Part shown: positions 1-8,017 of the stretch, in pieces | Position numbering within the stretch: position 1 is the stretch's first letter | How the letters are laid out: every line of letters starts with the position of its first letter | Origin: an uncultured bacterium | GTDB lineage: Bacteria; Bacillota; Clostridia; Oscillospirales; Oscillospiraceae | Direction: 5' to 3' | NCBI GenBank assembly: GCA_948469375.1 | Contig: CAOKLO010000022.1 | Span: forward strand, 1 to 51,418 | DNA: 51,418 nucleotides | Program-made: the position numbers and the translations under genes | The notes under the pieces: model-generated | The model's input: only the letters and a program-made list of their open reading frames with translations | What the model was told of the DNA's origin: nothing | Database searches by the model: none

Positions 1-82
1 TGCGCTGTTTTTCTACCCCCTTCTCTTGCTTTTAAACCTTGATTCGCATTAATTATTTATTCGTGATAAGTCTACTGGATTT

Positions 83-1258
83 TTACAGCATCTCCATCCC
101 CTGCTCTCGCTGATACAGCTCCGCAGGATCTTCCCGCATCAGTTCCTCCAGCAGCAGTGTCCCATGGTAGGCCACATAGCCGCATTCCGTAAAGTGTCCT
201 CCCTCCTGCCACGCCCGATCTTCTCCGAAGCTCTGGTAGTCGTAGAAGTCCCACAATTTTTCATCATATGCGTATTTACCGGACTTTTGGATCAGATACC
301 TGCCGTATTCCTCTGCTGTAAACACCTCGGGGACAACGTCGAACAGGTCCAGATTCTCCGCAAGCTGGCAGAGGGCGTCGATGCCCGATGCTTCTGTAAA
401 TTTCACCACCGCCTCCAGCTTCTCCCGGTCCTCCTCTGTCATGGGCTCGACGGTCCGGCACAGGCGGTTCAGCTCGGGGAGGTCGCCGACGGTCAAACCC
501 TCCAAGTCCAAGGTGACTGCGGCTCCCCGCAGTCCAGACAGCTCTACTTTGAGGGAGATGTCCTGCCGGTCCAGTCCAGTCCGCTCGATCTCACGCTGGA
601 GCCGCCGGTCCGACATAGGCAGGTCAAAATGTCCCTCCGCTTCTCCGCCCGGCGCGGTCTCCAGCTCCAGCGTAGGAACTTTCCAGTTGTATGACGGAAA
701 ATTCCGGCCAGTGTAGAGCTGTTTCAGTTCCATTCCGTTATCGTAGACCACGCCATAGGGCGTGACTGTGCCGTTCCCACTGCGGATTAGCTTCAATGCC
801 TCTGCCCTGCCGTCTATCGAGTAATATTCATCCACGGTGAGGCCGTCGTTTTTGATGCAGTGCTCCCGACCGACTTCCTCTAATTCAGAGAAGTCGGTGA
901 TCACTGTGGTGTCCTGACAGCAGAAGCTCAGATTGATAAAACCTTGGATATCCGTCAGGTTGAGCTTGTGGGCCATGGCGAGAAACTGGTCTTTTTCACT
1001 CTTCCAGAAACTCTCCAGACGCTTGGCCAGATAGTCCAGCTCGTCCACATTGACCGCCGCACCTTCCAGCCGCTCCAGGACGGGGTACTCGCTTTCCAGC
1101 TTGACCACGCGGCAGTCCTGAGCGAAAACGTCCCCGATTTCCAGTTCCTCCAGCAGTTCCAGCGTTCGGTCGTAGTCCTCTTCGGGGATGGGGAAGGGGA
1201 TGGCGATCTCCCCGTATTCCGGGTGCGCGCTGGAGGTGAGCACAGCTTCCATCATCAT
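83..1258 (-). CDS. ArdA-like antirestriction protein
   Basis: This 391-residue, strongly acidic protein resembles the ArdA-type antirestriction proteins carried by conjugative elements of Clostridia. ArdA proteins mimic B-form DNA and block type I restriction enzymes so that incoming element DNA survives. The N-terminal part (AHPEYGEIAIPFPIP), the central INLSFCC segment and the C-terminal GYVAYHGTLLLEELM segment are the stretches I recognise from this ICE family. The start codon overlaps the stop of the upstream gene by four bases (ATGA), so the two are probably translationally coupled. The length is about twice that of classical ArdA, consistent with the tandem-domain form seen in Firmicutes elements. 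Assignment is from remembered family similarity; no catalytic motif exists to check. Confidence 0.7.
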   Translation of the reverse strand: MMMEAVLTSSAHPEYGEIAIPFPIPEEDYDRTLELLEELEIGDVFAQDCRVVKLESEYPVLERLEGAAVNVDELDYLAKRLESFWKSEKDQFLAMAHKLNLTDIQGFINLSFCCQDTTVITDFSELEEVGREHCIKNDGLTVDEYYSIDGRAEALKLIRSGNGTVTPYGVVYDNGMELKQLYTGRNFPSYNWKVPTLELETAPGGEAEGHFDLPMSDRRLQREIERTGLDRQDISLKVELSGLRGAAVTLDLEGLTVGDLPELNRLCRTVEPMTEEDREKLEAVVKFTEASGIDALCQLAENLDLFDVVPEVFTAEEYGRYLIQKSGKYAYDEKLWDFYDYQSFGEDRAWQEGGHFTECGYVAYHGTLLLEELMREDPAELYQREQGMEML

Positions 1259-1944
1259 GGCTGGACCCTCCCGACGTTCATGACCTCCGGCCCATACCGG
1301 GCGATGACCGCCGCGTTGAGGATCAGCAGCAGGGTCTCGTCGCTGACCAGTTCCGGGTCGGCTAACTCCTCCGAGGTTGCGCCCAGTGTTCCAGTGCAGA
1401 TGCCCTTAGCCGCGCGGTAGAGGACGTACTCCTGAACGGTGCTTTCGCCCAAACGCACGAGGGCAAAGTCGATCTGGTCCGGCCTGACGGCAAAGAGGGT
1501 CTTCCTCCAGAGCCCGGCGTGGGCGGAGAGCAGGTACACCGTGGCCAACCAGCGGCTATTGACATATTCCACTTCGACCTTGCTCATCTCTTCCATGCGC
1601 ATGACATGGAGCTGCCCTTCAAAATGGAAGCGCTCCTCCCGGCAGGCGAGGCCCACGGCCCGCTGTTTCAACGAAAGATGTTTCCAGGGACGCACCGTCT
1701 CGACGATCAGCTCGTCCATCGTCACCGCCCCGGCCTCCAGCCGCTCGGAGAGGTAAGGACAGTTGAGACTGCGGCAGCTCCGGCGGCGGTACTGGAGGCA
1801 GTTGCGGCAGTCCACATCCGCCGCAGTGGGGCGGTAGCGGCAGAGAACCGCGCTACTGCTCCCCCGGGGAGCGAAGTTCGGCACCATCATCATCTGCCGC
1901 TCCAGCTCCGCAAGGGGCGTACCACGTACAAAATACTTTCCCAT
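1255..1944 (-). CDS. Cysteine-rich ICE protein of unknown function
   Basis: A 229-residue protein with no function I can name. It has an N-terminal cysteine cluster (C35, C46, C49, C57, C62, in DCRNCLQYRRRSCRSLNC) that could bind zinc or an Fe-S cluster. The rest is a mixed alpha/beta region without recognised motifs. I chose the ATG at 1944 because AAAGGA lies eight bases upstream; a longer reading begins at a TTG without a site. It sits between a hairpin terminator and the ArdA-like gene, with which it overlaps by four bases, so the two likely form a two-gene unit. Similar proteins are common beside ArdA genes in Clostridial conjugative elements. Confidence 0.6.
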   Translation of the reverse strand: MGKYFVRGTPLAELERQMMMVPNFAPRGSSSAVLCRYRPTAADVDCRNCLQYRRRSCRSLNCPYLSERLEAGAVTMDELIVETVRPWKHLSLKQRAVGLACREERFHFEGQLHVMRMEEMSKVEVEYVNSRWLATVYLLSAHAGLWRKTLFAVRPDQIDFALVRLGESTVQEYVLYRAAKGICTGTLGATSEELADPELVSDETLLLILNAAVIARYGPEVMNVGRVQP

Positions 1945-1969
1945 TTCATGTTCCTTTCTCAACAAAAAA

Positions 1970-2007
1970 GGGGCCTATTTCCGCCGCTTTGGCGGTCATA
2001 GGACCCT
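1970..2007 (-). terminator. Rho-independent terminator/attenuator hairpin
   Basis: Read on the minus strand, GGGTCCTATGACCGCC pairs with GGCGGAAATAGGCCCC around a short loop and is followed by six T residues. It lies just after the 2037-2726 gene and only about 25 bases before the next start codon, so it could either end that transcript or attenuate the ArdA pair. Confidence 0.7.
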
Positions 2008-2036
2008 TTTCTGGTTTCTATCGTATCACTATTTGC

Positions 2037-2726
2037 TCAATATAACTGCATCTCCCCCGGCTCCTGCTGTTTGGGACTTTGCGTCAACTCGTTTGCAAGG
2101 TCGATCACCTGCGGGACCACCTCCTCGACCTGCTCCATGATTTGCTCCAGCAGCTTCTCCTGCTCCGGATTGGAAACAAGACCGAGCGCTGTCATGTGCT
2201 GTGCGGCGTCAAAGATTACCGCAAGCTGATCCTGCGTGAAGAGCAGGCCGGAGGGGATGAGACCGGAGCGGACGGCGAAGTCCTGCTTGGCGGCGGCATA
2301 GTCGTTGTCGTAATAGTGCCCCTGCCACAGTCCGGTGCCGTTCTGGATGCGCTCCCAGGTGACAAATTCTACTCCGTAGCCTCTTTCACGTTCGTGCCCC
2401 GCCAGCACTACATTGCCGAACTCTGCCAGCAGGCGGTAATTGCCTGTCAGTCCGTCGGCCACCAGGGGAGGTGCCGACGCCATCTGCTTCATGTACGTCA
2501 GAGTCTCGTCCGCGATGCACCGCACCTGGTCCAGCGCGTCCTCCAGGCCGTTCCTCCGCACATGGTCCGGATCATAGCTCACATTGCCATGTACGTTGAC
2601 ATTGCAGATCCGGTGGGAATCTTTCTCGATAGGCAAGAGCCCCGCGTACTCCGGCTGGACCGTGAAGCCCTCCCGCCGCAGCCGGTGTTCCACTTCGGAC
2701 AGGTATTTTGCTTGATGGTCTGTCAT
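2037..2726 (-). CDS. ICE-associated hypothetical protein
   Basis: A 229-residue soluble protein that I cannot assign to a function. It begins MTDHQAKYLSEVEHRL and ends in a Gln/Glu-rich tail. Proteins of this general kind occur in Clostridial conjugative elements near ArdA genes. The start at 2726 is preceded by a strong GAGGAGG site seven bases upstream; the open frame extends 11 codons further without a site. It has its own terminator downstream and another hairpin upstream, so it is probably monocistronic. Confidence 0.6.
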   Translation of the reverse strand: MTDHQAKYLSEVEHRLRREGFTVQPEYAGLLPIEKDSHRICNVNVHGNVSYDPDHVRRNGLEDALDQVRCIADETLTYMKQMASAPPLVADGLTGNYRLLAEFGNVVLAGHERERGYGVEFVTWERIQNGTGLWQGHYYDNDYAAAKQDFAVRSGLIPSGLLFTQDQLAVIFDAAQHMTALGLVSNPEQEKLLEQIMEQVEEVVPQVIDLANELTQSPKQQEPGEMQLY

Positions 2727-2800
2727 GTCATCCTCCTCTCGCCTGCCCTGGGCAGACATCGTCCTAATCTCTGTGCCCGGTGTTCACCATACAGGCAGAA

Positions 2801-2842
2801 AAGCGCCGGTTCGCCTATATGTGATAGGCCAAACCGACGCTT
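2801..2842 (-). terminator. Terminator after the truncated nuclease copy
   Basis: On the minus strand AAGCGTCGGTTTGGCCTAT pairs almost perfectly with ATAGGCGAACCGGCGCTT around a CACAT loop and runs into TTTTCT. It separates the truncated Rpn-like copy from the 2037-2726 gene. Confidence 0.65.
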
Positions 2843-2889
2843 CTTCGCTTTTTATAACTTTTTCAATTGAGATATCCACGCTTCTGCCA

Positions 2890-3420
2890 TCAAGGGTTCT
2901 GCTGAAGCAACGCTTCAAAATGGGGGCGCTCTGATTCCGGAATACCCGCTGTGACCAATGCCTGCTCAACAGACAGACCCATGTTTTTCATCAGACTGCG
3001 AATGACCTTCAGTGCCCCATCTGTCATCCCCTCAGCATGGCCTTCGGCACGACCCTCCTTCAGTCCATCCTCCCGGGCTGCCAAGGCAACGTGGTAGTCA
3101 TGGATCTCCATGACCTTCTGCTGATTAAATAATGTCACCATGATCTCTGCCACCTCCTTCTCCCGTGCTTTCAAAAATGGCACCAATATTCCTTTCGCTT
3201 TGCATTCGCGCAGCGTCTCTTCTATTGCCTGGCTGGTCCGGCCATACTGCTCTCGCTTCGCGTCTGCGATCTGACAGAACCTTACATATTGGTCCACGAT
3301 ATCGCCGTTGCCCGTTCCTCGCAACACTTTCACTTCCAGGTCCACGCCGCCCTCCCCTTCGTACAGGTCAGACAGATGCAGGACCTCCGGAACATCCATG
3401 CGCTCTCCCGAATACACCAT
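2890..3420 (-). pseudogene. 5'-truncated copy of an Rpn-like nuclease gene
   Basis: The 176 residues read here match the C-terminal half of the neighbouring full-length gene (3535-4437) very closely. Shared blocks include VDLEVKVLRGTG, DIVDQYVRFCQIADAKREQY and EVAEIMVTLFNQQKVMEIHD. The match stops abruptly near 3430, just upstream of the reading frame. The whole N-terminal half, including the region that holds the predicted D-ExQ active site in the complete copy, is missing. What remains could not form the nuclease core. The two C-terminal tails have diverged (this one ends PHFEALLQQNP), so the duplication is not fresh. A short product starting at MVYSGERMDV is possible, but I regard the locus as a remnant. 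Confidence 0.75.
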
Positions 3421-3478
3421 GTACAGCTACCGTTATCCAGCAGCTTTCAGAAACACTTCTGCAACAGGAGCTGTTATA

Positions 3479-3518
3479 AAATCAGCGGAATGGATGCTGT
3501 CTTCCACTCCGCTGATTT
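3479..3518 (-). terminator. Terminator of the Rpn-like gene
   Basis: AAATCAGCGGA and TCCGCTGATTT form a stem, extended by TGGA/TCCA, just downstream of the full-length Rpn-like gene. On the minus strand it is followed by TTTT. It lies at the junction with the truncated copy. Confidence 0.65.
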
Positions 3519-3534
3519 GACTTTAGCATTTTTG

Positions 3535-4437
3535 CTACTGTTTCAACGCTCTCGCGTACTTATCGCGCTCATCCTCTGGAATTTTCAGCGCACTCATCGC
3601 TGCCTCTATGGATAACCCCAGGGTTTCCATTAGATTCTGAATCGAGGACAATACTCCCTCCGCGCGCCCCGCAAGGTGTCCCTCAGCACGGCCCTCAGCT
3701 CGACCCTCAGCACGGCCTTCCTTCAAGCCGTCCTCCCGGGCAGCCCGCGCAATGTGGTAGTCATGGATCTCCATGACCTTCTGCTGATTAAATAATGTCA
3801 CCATGATCTCTGCCACCTCCTTCGCCCGTGCTTTCAAAAATGGCACCAATATTCCTTTCGCTATGCATTCGCGCAGCGTCTCTTCTATCGCCTCACTGGT
3901 CCGGCCATACTGCTCCCGCTTCGCGTCTGCTATCTGGCAAAACCTCACATACTGGTCCACGATATCCCCGGTGCCTGTTCCTCGCAACACTTTCACTTCC
4001 AGGTCCACACTGCCCTCTCCCTCGTACAGATCTGACAAGTGTAGCACCTCCGGCACCTCGCTGCGTGTTCCCGTATACACCATGTACAGCTCCGGACGTG
4101 GGATCTTCACCGCCGCTGTCCCATACAGGCTCAGTTTGTGCTCCTCCACATACTCTTTGTACGTCGCCGCCAGGTACATCAGCATCCGCAGCGATATGTT
4201 GATCGAAAACAGGCTCTGCGATTCTACCAGCAGGATCAACATATCCCTCACCTGCAGGCCAACATCGTTGTATATCCCTGTCGTCAGGATGTGCTCCAAT
4301 GTTACCAGTTTACAGTCTGCTTCCGTCACATCCGTATCTTCCGGATGCAACGCCAGGTATAGCTTGCGGGCGTACTCAGGCTGCTTCATAAGGAACGTAA
4401 ATACACTGTCTTTCAACGTATATTTCATCTCCGCCAT
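3535..4437 (-). CDS. Rpn-family PD-(D/E)XK nuclease (putative transposase)
   Basis: A 300-residue member of the Rpn / PD-(D/E)XK nuclease family, whose studied members are DNA endonucleases that promote RecA-independent recombination. The predicted catalytic signature lies in RDMLILLVESQS (Asp followed by Glu-x-Gln). A helical segment follows, then the conserved VDLEVKVLRGTG and QYVRFCQIADAKREQY blocks. Near the C-terminus is a repetitive EGRAEG tract (four tandem units), a typical feature of this family and prone to slippage. The start at 4437 is chosen because GAGGAGG lies seven bases upstream; the ATG two codons earlier touches that site. It is flanked downstream by a truncated paralogue, suggesting local duplication. 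Confidence 0.8.
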   Translation of the reverse strand: MAEMKYTLKDSVFTFLMKQPEYARKLYLALHPEDTDVTEADCKLVTLEHILTTGIYNDVGLQVRDMLILLVESQSLFSINISLRMLMYLAATYKEYVEEHKLSLYGTAAVKIPRPELYMVYTGTRSEVPEVLHLSDLYEGEGSVDLEVKVLRGTGTGDIVDQYVRFCQIADAKREQYGRTSEAIEETLRECIAKGILVPFLKARAKEVAEIMVTLFNQQKVMEIHDYHIARAAREDGLKEGRAEGRAEGRAEGHLAGRAEGVLSSIQNLMETLGLSIEAAMSALKIPEDERDKYARALKQ

Positions 4438-4497
4438 CGGCATCCCTCCTCTTTTCTTTATTATAGCCGATACCTGCCCGCTATTGCAACCCTCAAT

Positions 4498-5028
4498 TTA
4501 TGAATTTTCTGTCTCTGTGGTTCCGTAGACCACATCCTCCTGCACCAGCTTGTCCTCCAGGTCGCCCATGCACACGCCGCACTTCCGCAGGGTATCCAGA
4601 AACGGTGCCGGGATGTCTGTCAGGTCGAAACGGTAATCAGCCTCCACAATGTGAATAGCACCGCTCTCCGGGTCGGCCTCGTAGGCAAGTTTAGTGTCCG
4701 GCTCGAGCCCCAGCTCCTCCAAGAGATAGCCCGGGACACTGACCTCCGAATGGACCTCACCCTTCATCTGGTCGCAGGGTTCATCCATCTCGCAGTTGTT
4801 GCACTGCTCGCAGGCAGCGCACAGCGCGGCCAGCAGGTCAGAGGCGAGGCTCTGCAGAGCCTCGACGGTGCGGAGCAACTCCATGACCGTCATCTGACCG
4901 GGGATTACCACCGCGGTCTGGTCCAGCAGGTGCAGCTCCAGCCGCTCCCACTCGGTGAGGTTTGCTCTCTCCAGCTCCGCCGTGGAGATGTGGACTTCAT
5001 TGGGATACTCTTCCAGTATAGTTTTCAT
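4498..5028 (-). CDS. AbrB-like protein with a cysteine cluster
   Basis: A 176-residue protein. Residues from about 110 to 155 (VSVPGYLLEELGLEPDTKL and following) look like a SpoVT/AbrB swapped-hairpin DNA-binding or protein-interaction domain. Just before it is a cysteine-rich stretch (CAACEQCNNCEMDEPC) that could bind a metal ion. The start at 5028 has GGAGG five bases upstream; the open frame extends 30 codons further without a site. Related proteins occur in Clostridial conjugative elements. Its target is unknown; AbrB-like folds usually act in regulation or as antitoxins, but no partner toxin is adjacent. Confidence 0.55.
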   Translation of the reverse strand: MKTILEEYPNEVHISTAELERANLTEWERLELHLLDQTAVVIPGQMTVMELLRTVEALQSLASDLLAALCAACEQCNNCEMDEPCDQMKGEVHSEVSVPGYLLEELGLEPDTKLAYEADPESGAIHIVEADYRFDLTDIPAPFLDTLRKCGVCMGDLEDKLVQEDVVYGTTETENS

Positions 5029-5410
5029 TGTGACCTCCAAAATTATTTTGACATAATTGTTTTCAGGTGGTAAAATAGGGTATGACTTTAGGAGTGAGTT
5101 TCGGCTTCTGACTGCCACATTGGTATGGCGGCCAGAGGTTTTGGGATGAGTGTAAGGTGCTTTTCAGTAGCGTCCTGCGCAGTATTACAGCAAGAGATAA
5201 TTCCCCAAATTTTCAGAAATTAATTTCTTGAAATACCTCCTGTTGGTAGGAATTTTTTCTCTGAAAAACGGGTTGACCCATTAACTGACCCATTACGGGA
5301 CGGACTGGGGCGGACGTAACGGACGGTGGACGTTCAAAAAAAGGGCGCAATACCCCTATTTTCGGACACAATAACACGAGGCGGACGATTCGCGCATAGT
5401 TCGGGACCAA

Positions 5411-5444
5411 GAGGCCGTGGGTTCAAATCCCGTCACTCGGACCA
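5411..5444 (+). other. tRNA 3'-end fragment (probable att core)
   Basis: GTGGGTTCAAATCCCGT forms a T-arm with a canonical TTCAAAT loop. It is followed by a seven-base acceptor strand, discriminator A and encoded CCA at 5442-5444. No D-arm, anticodon arm or matching 5' acceptor strand is visible upstream, so this is not a whole tRNA gene. Integrases of this family usually recombine in tRNA 3' ends, leaving such fragments. I cannot assign the amino acid. Confidence 0.7.
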
Positions 5445-5481
5445 AAAACTCGCCGAAATCGTATGATTTCGGCGAGTTTTT
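5444..5481 (+). terminator. Perfect terminator hairpin after the tRNA fragment
   Basis: AAAAACTCGCCGAAATC (5444-5460) pairs without mismatch with GATTTCGGCGAGTTTTT (5465-5481) around a GTAT loop. It works on either strand. The position directly after CCA is that of a tRNA gene terminator. Confidence 0.85.
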
Positions 5482-5639
5482 GCAACTTTTTCGAGTGGTT
5501 GATTTTTTTGACCCATTAACTGACCCATTTAGTGACCCATTAACGGGCGGACGGAGCCGGACGTATCGGACGAAAATGCCGCGAAAAAAGCTCTCTGGGA
5601 GAAATATTTTTGCGTGTGCAGAAATTTTTGCACACGGGG

Positions 5640-6827
5640 TTAGAACGTCATCTCCATGAAGTTCCCCATCTTCTCTGCCGCCTCCTGCTGCATCTTGTCG
5701 GTGACGTGGGTGTAGGTGTCAAGGGTGAACCCCGAGGAATAATGCCCCAGCATACTGGAGAGCGTCTTGATGTCCACGCCGTTTTGCAACGCCAAAGTTG
5801 CGAAAGTGTGACGTAAGTCGTGGAATCTGACGTGTTCCATGCCGCAATCTTCTAAAATCCTCTTGTGGATGCGTCCTGCGGTGTCTGGGTGATACATGGT
5901 CCCAGTCACCGGCGAGGGGAACATATACGGGTTGTCCGGGTGCCGCTCGTGCTCCTGGATCAACAGCTCCACCGCCTGCTGCGGGATCACCACCGTGCGG
6001 ATGGAGTGCCGGGTTTTGGGCGTGCTCACCTTCAGCTCGCCCTGACGGCACCGCACGGATTTGTTCACTGCGATGGTATGTTTTTCGATGTCCAGGTCTG
6101 TCCACAGGAGCGCCAGGAGCTCCCCCCTTCTCAGACCGCTGGTCAATTCCAGGTAGAACATCGGGAGAACGTTCCGCTCTGCCGCCGCCTGGAGATAGTT
6201 GCCGATCTGCTCAGGCTGAATAACCCGCATCTCTTTCTTCTCTGGCTTGGGAGCGCTGCACCCGTCGGTGGGGTTCTTTTTGATGAGGTCCTCCTTCACC
6301 GCCTGGTCCAAGGCGCTGTGGAGGAGCATATGGATATTCCGGACGGTCTTGGCGCTTAAGCCGGGACCGGCTTTCTGATTCTGGACCACCCTGCCGCTGG
6401 TCCGCAGGTCCTGGTACAGCTTCTGGAGTCGCAGGCTGGTCAGTTTCTCCAGCGGGATATCACCGATGTTGGGAATCAGGTGCTTCTCCAGGAAGTTGGT
6501 GTACTGCTCTTGGGTGGTCTCCCGGAGGTTGGGCTTGGAGTACAGCTCGAACCACGTCCGAAGCCACTCCGCTACGGTGAACCGCTGGACCGGAGCTGCG
6601 GTTTCCTTGGGGGTGGACTTGACGTGCTTGGGGGTGGGCGCTTCCTGCGCCGTGTTCCGGATAGCCTCCCGGAGTTTGGCCTTGCACTCGGCCTGGGTCT
6701 TAGCGAGGACGTTCCGGTAGAGGAGTTTCCCGGTCGCCTCATCGCGGCCAACGGTGTAGCGACCCTCCCAGCGGCCATCGCTGCGTTTGCGGAGACTGCC
6801 TTCTCCACGGGCTCTGCGTTTTGCCAT
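5640..6827 (-). CDS. int: Tyrosine site-specific integrase
   Basis: A 395-residue tyrosine recombinase that would integrate and excise the mobile element at the adjacent tRNA core. An AP2-like arm-binding domain (about residues 1-60) is followed by a linker, a SAM-like core-binding domain (about 82-185) and the catalytic domain (about 200-390). The active-site set is visible: R233 in TSGLRRGE, K271 in VSTPKT, H336 and R339 in HDLRH, H362 in GHYSS and Tyr372 in DTYTHVT. The length is standard for ICE and prophage integrases of Firmicutes. The gene's 3' end faces the att region, and the excisionase gene lies 14 bp upstream in the same orientation, the usual int-xis order. Confidence 0.95.
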   Translation of the reverse strand: MAKRRARGEGSLRKRSDGRWEGRYTVGRDEATGKLLYRNVLAKTQAECKAKLREAIRNTAQEAPTPKHVKSTPKETAAPVQRFTVAEWLRTWFELYSKPNLRETTQEQYTNFLEKHLIPNIGDIPLEKLTSLRLQKLYQDLRTSGRVVQNQKAGPGLSAKTVRNIHMLLHSALDQAVKEDLIKKNPTDGCSAPKPEKKEMRVIQPEQIGNYLQAAAERNVLPMFYLELTSGLRRGELLALLWTDLDIEKHTIAVNKSVRCRQGELKVSTPKTRHSIRTVVIPQQAVELLIQEHERHPDNPYMFPSPVTGTMYHPDTAGRIHKRILEDCGMEHVRFHDLRHTFATLALQNGVDIKTLSSMLGHYSSGFTLDTYTHVTDKMQQEAAEKMGNFMEMTF

Positions 6828-6841
6828 GTCGTTTGCACCTC

Positions 6842-7057
6842 CTAGCCGACCAGCTCGTTGCAGGCGAGCTTGTCATTGATCCAGCCCACCAGCCGGTCCT
6901 TGGGGACGAGGATCCTGCTGCCGATGAGCATAGCGGGGAAGTTCTTGCAGTGGGCTAACTCGTAGGCGCTGGTGCGGGAGATGTTCAGAGCGGAGGCCAC
7001 TTGGGCTACCGTCAGCATCGCCGGAAGATTGTCCATCGACTGATATGCAGTGTTCAC
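6842..7057 (-). CDS. Excisionase-like helix-turn-helix protein
   Basis: A 71-residue protein with a MerR-like winged helix of the excisionase/HTH_17 type (MLTVAQVASALNISRTSAYE, then IGSRILVPKDRLVGWI). Such proteins bend att DNA and push the integrase toward excision. The start is a GTG at 7057 with GGAGAG six bases upstream. It lies 14 bp ahead of the integrase gene and is presumably cotranscribed with it. Confidence 0.85.
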   Translation of the reverse strand: MNTAYQSMDNLPAMLTVAQVASALNISRTSAYELAHCKNFPAMLIGSRILVPKDRLVGWINDKLACNELVG

Positions 7058-7072
7058 ATTTTTCTCTCCTTT

Positions 7073-7453
7073 TCAATTGATATGTATACTCTTGCAAAGC
7101 CCAATACTAATTCCCAGCGCTGTATCGACTTCATTCATCTTGTCCGCATCAATGTGCCCCACTTGGAAGTGCAGTCGGCCCTTGTCCAACGTGCGAAGCT
7201 GCTCCAGCATGACCATGGACTTTTTGAGGAGCCCGCACCCGGGAGCCTCTAGCAGTACGTGGGTGGGCAGATGTCGGCTCTTGATCTGCCCCGTGATGAC
7301 GGCGGCAATGACCGTCGGACTGTGCTGGTTGCCGATGTCGTTCTGGATGATCAGCACCGGACGGATGCCTCCCTGCTCCGAGCCAGTGACCGGCGTAAGG
7401 TCAGCGTAATAGATATCACCCCTTTGGATGGGACGGGTTATTTTGATCTCCAT
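7073..7453 (-). CDS. MazF/PemK-family toxin-like endoribonuclease
   Basis: A 126-residue protein of the MazF/PemK family. The characteristic opening is present (IQRGDIYYADLTPVTGSEQG, then RPVLIIQND) and the central segment reads SPTVIAAVITGQIK. MazF toxins cleave mRNA in single-stranded regions and are normally paired with a small antitoxin. No antitoxin gene is evident immediately upstream; the leader is long and apparently non-coding. The ATG at 7453 fits the family start, with GAGAGG about ten bases upstream; the open frame continues far upstream without family similarity. It lies 15 bp from the excisionase gene, so it may act in element maintenance. Confidence 0.85.
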   Translation of the reverse strand: MEIKITRPIQRGDIYYADLTPVTGSEQGGIRPVLIIQNDIGNQHSPTVIAAVITGQIKSRHLPTHVLLEAPGCGLLKKSMVMLEQLRTLDKGRLHFQVGHIDADKMNEVDTALGISIGLCKSIHIN

Positions 7454-8017
7454 CGTACATTTTCCTCTCTGCTCTGAAAACCAGGGGGAGCCGTTCCAAA
7501 AAGGATGCACAAGTACGCTAGTCCCTGTTGGTGGAACGGCTCCCGCCGTTTCTGACATTTGTCTTCTGTTGGCTCTATTCGACACTACTTCCCGAGCCGT
7601 GGGCGGCTGAACTAACCAGCGGCTGGCACCGCTCTCCGGGAATCTCACCCCTCCGAGGATCTCTCCGAGCTGCCCCCATTGTTTGAGACTGTGGCTGGGC
7701 AGTGAGTACAGGGCTGACGGAATCATTGCGAAACAGCTTGCCAAGGCTGCTTTTGGCTGGGTGGGAACCGCTGGGCACCTTATTTGGCCGTCTTTAATAG
7801 CAGAAAAGGAATTCGCTGCAATCCATGATCTGTTACAGGTGGTCTTGGCGCACCCGCTACATCGCTTGTCCACTTCGTCAGTGGGCCGTCAGCCGACGTT
7901 ATTAGTCGCCGGATATGACCGCCGGGCGGTATTTTTCAAGGTACAAAGAGAGAAGATACTCATTTAGTCCTCTCACTTTCTATTGCTGACTTTTTTCAAT
8001 TTTGTACGGAAAATTTT
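7454..8017. other. Gene-free structured region upstream of the toxin gene
   Basis: No convincing gene is seen in these 560 bp on either strand. It contains an inverted repeat, GGGAGCCGTTCCA (7486-7498) with TGGAACGGCTCCC (7532-7544), and near 7650 on the minus strand the segment GGGGTGAGATTCCC, which resembles the conserved loop of cobalamin or FMN riboswitches. The other conserved parts of those riboswitches are not present, so I leave the region unassigned. It would form a long leader for mazF-xis-int. Confidence 0.4.

Larger units (their letters stand above)
5274..5572. other. attP-like attachment region with repeats on both sides of a tRNA 3' end
   Basis: A 21-bp direct repeat (TGACCCATTAACTGACCCAT plus one T) occurs at 5274-5294 and 5509-5529, with a further partial unit at 5533. 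Each is followed by a second shared block, GCGGACGTAACGGACG near 5310 and GCCGGACGTATCGGACG near 5556. Between the two repeat clusters lies a tRNA 3' end (5411-5444) with its terminator. The integrase gene begins its 3' end 68 bp to the right. Tyrosine integrases use paired arm sites around a core, so the repeats are likely arm-binding sites and the tRNA fragment the core. The function is inferred from layout. Confidence 0.6.

Noticed and set aside
5411-5444. A complete tRNA gene.
   Set aside because: Only the T-arm, acceptor 3' strand and CCA are present; the 5' half is missing.
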